This document shows, piece after piece, positions 6,607 through 6,662 of a DNA stretch of 6,662 bases. The DNA comes from an uncultured Bacteroidota bacterium (GTDB lineage Bacteria > Bacteroidota > Bacteroidia > Chitinophagales > Chitinophagaceae), in assembly GCA_946479535.1 (NCBI GenBank), contig CAMLGP010000157.1, forward strand, positions 1 to 6,662, given 5' to 3'. The notes under the pieces were generated by a model. That model searched no databases, had not been told where the DNA came from, and saw only the letters and a program-made list of their open reading frames with translations. Both the position numbers and the translations under genes were made by a program. The stretch's first letter is position 1; each line of letters starts with the position of its first letter.

Positions 6607-6662
6607 AAATCTTCTTTTAGCGGCGTATATGTTCTGTAGCTGAAAATACGACTTAGATTATC

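Noticed and set aside
1..6662. CRISPR arrays, tRNA/rRNA genes, insertion sequences
   Set aside because: No spaced direct repeats, cloverleaf-like stretches, transposase motifs or terminal inverted repeats were seen.

Overview
The window most likely comes from a Bacteroidota chromosome, probably a Chitinophagaceae-like member. The evidence is the gene content: a TonB-dependent receptor with a carboxypeptidase-regulatory-like N-terminal domain, a protein ending in a type IX secretion (T9SS) sorting domain, and a DUF1800/DUF1501 gene pair. The promoters agree, since several starts have Bacteroidota-type -7 boxes (TAnnTTTG) and no clear Shine-Dalgarno sequence. No mobile element, CRISPR array, tRNA or rRNA was seen. 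The window is gene-dense and mostly ordinary.

Left part, minus strand (1-871): the first 140 codons of a TonB-dependent outer-membrane receptor run off the left edge. Upstream of it lies a short secreted His/Cys-containing protein of about 108 residues. A hairpin followed by a T-rich tract separates the two, and a perfect 12-bp palindrome sits just before the receptor start. The pair resembles metal- or small-ligand-uptake loci, but the ligand cannot be read from the sequence.

Centre, minus strand (914-4168): a two-gene operon encodes a DUF1800 protein (551 aa) and, 9 nt downstream, a DUF1501 protein (529 aa). DUF1501 carries a twin-arginine signal and a C-terminal T9SS sorting domain, so it should be exported folded and then placed on the surface or secreted. 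DUF1800 begins with an RR-x-F-L motif but has no hydrophobic segment after it, so its own export route is unclear. Known DUF1800/DUF1501 pairs are widespread, but their biochemical role is not settled.

Right part: a 252-bp divergent intergenic region leads to nudK (plus strand, 4421-4999), a GDP-mannose-type Nudix hydrolase whose -7 promoter box lies only four bases before its ATG, suggesting a leaderless mRNA. It converges with a complete acetyl-CoA C-acyltransferase (thiolase, minus, 5045-6217), which has its own promoter with a good -7 box. Upstream of that is a small three-helix membrane protein (minus, 6325-6606). No gene-free stretch exceeds 300 bases. The largest (4169-4420) holds the DUF1800 and nudK promoter regions.
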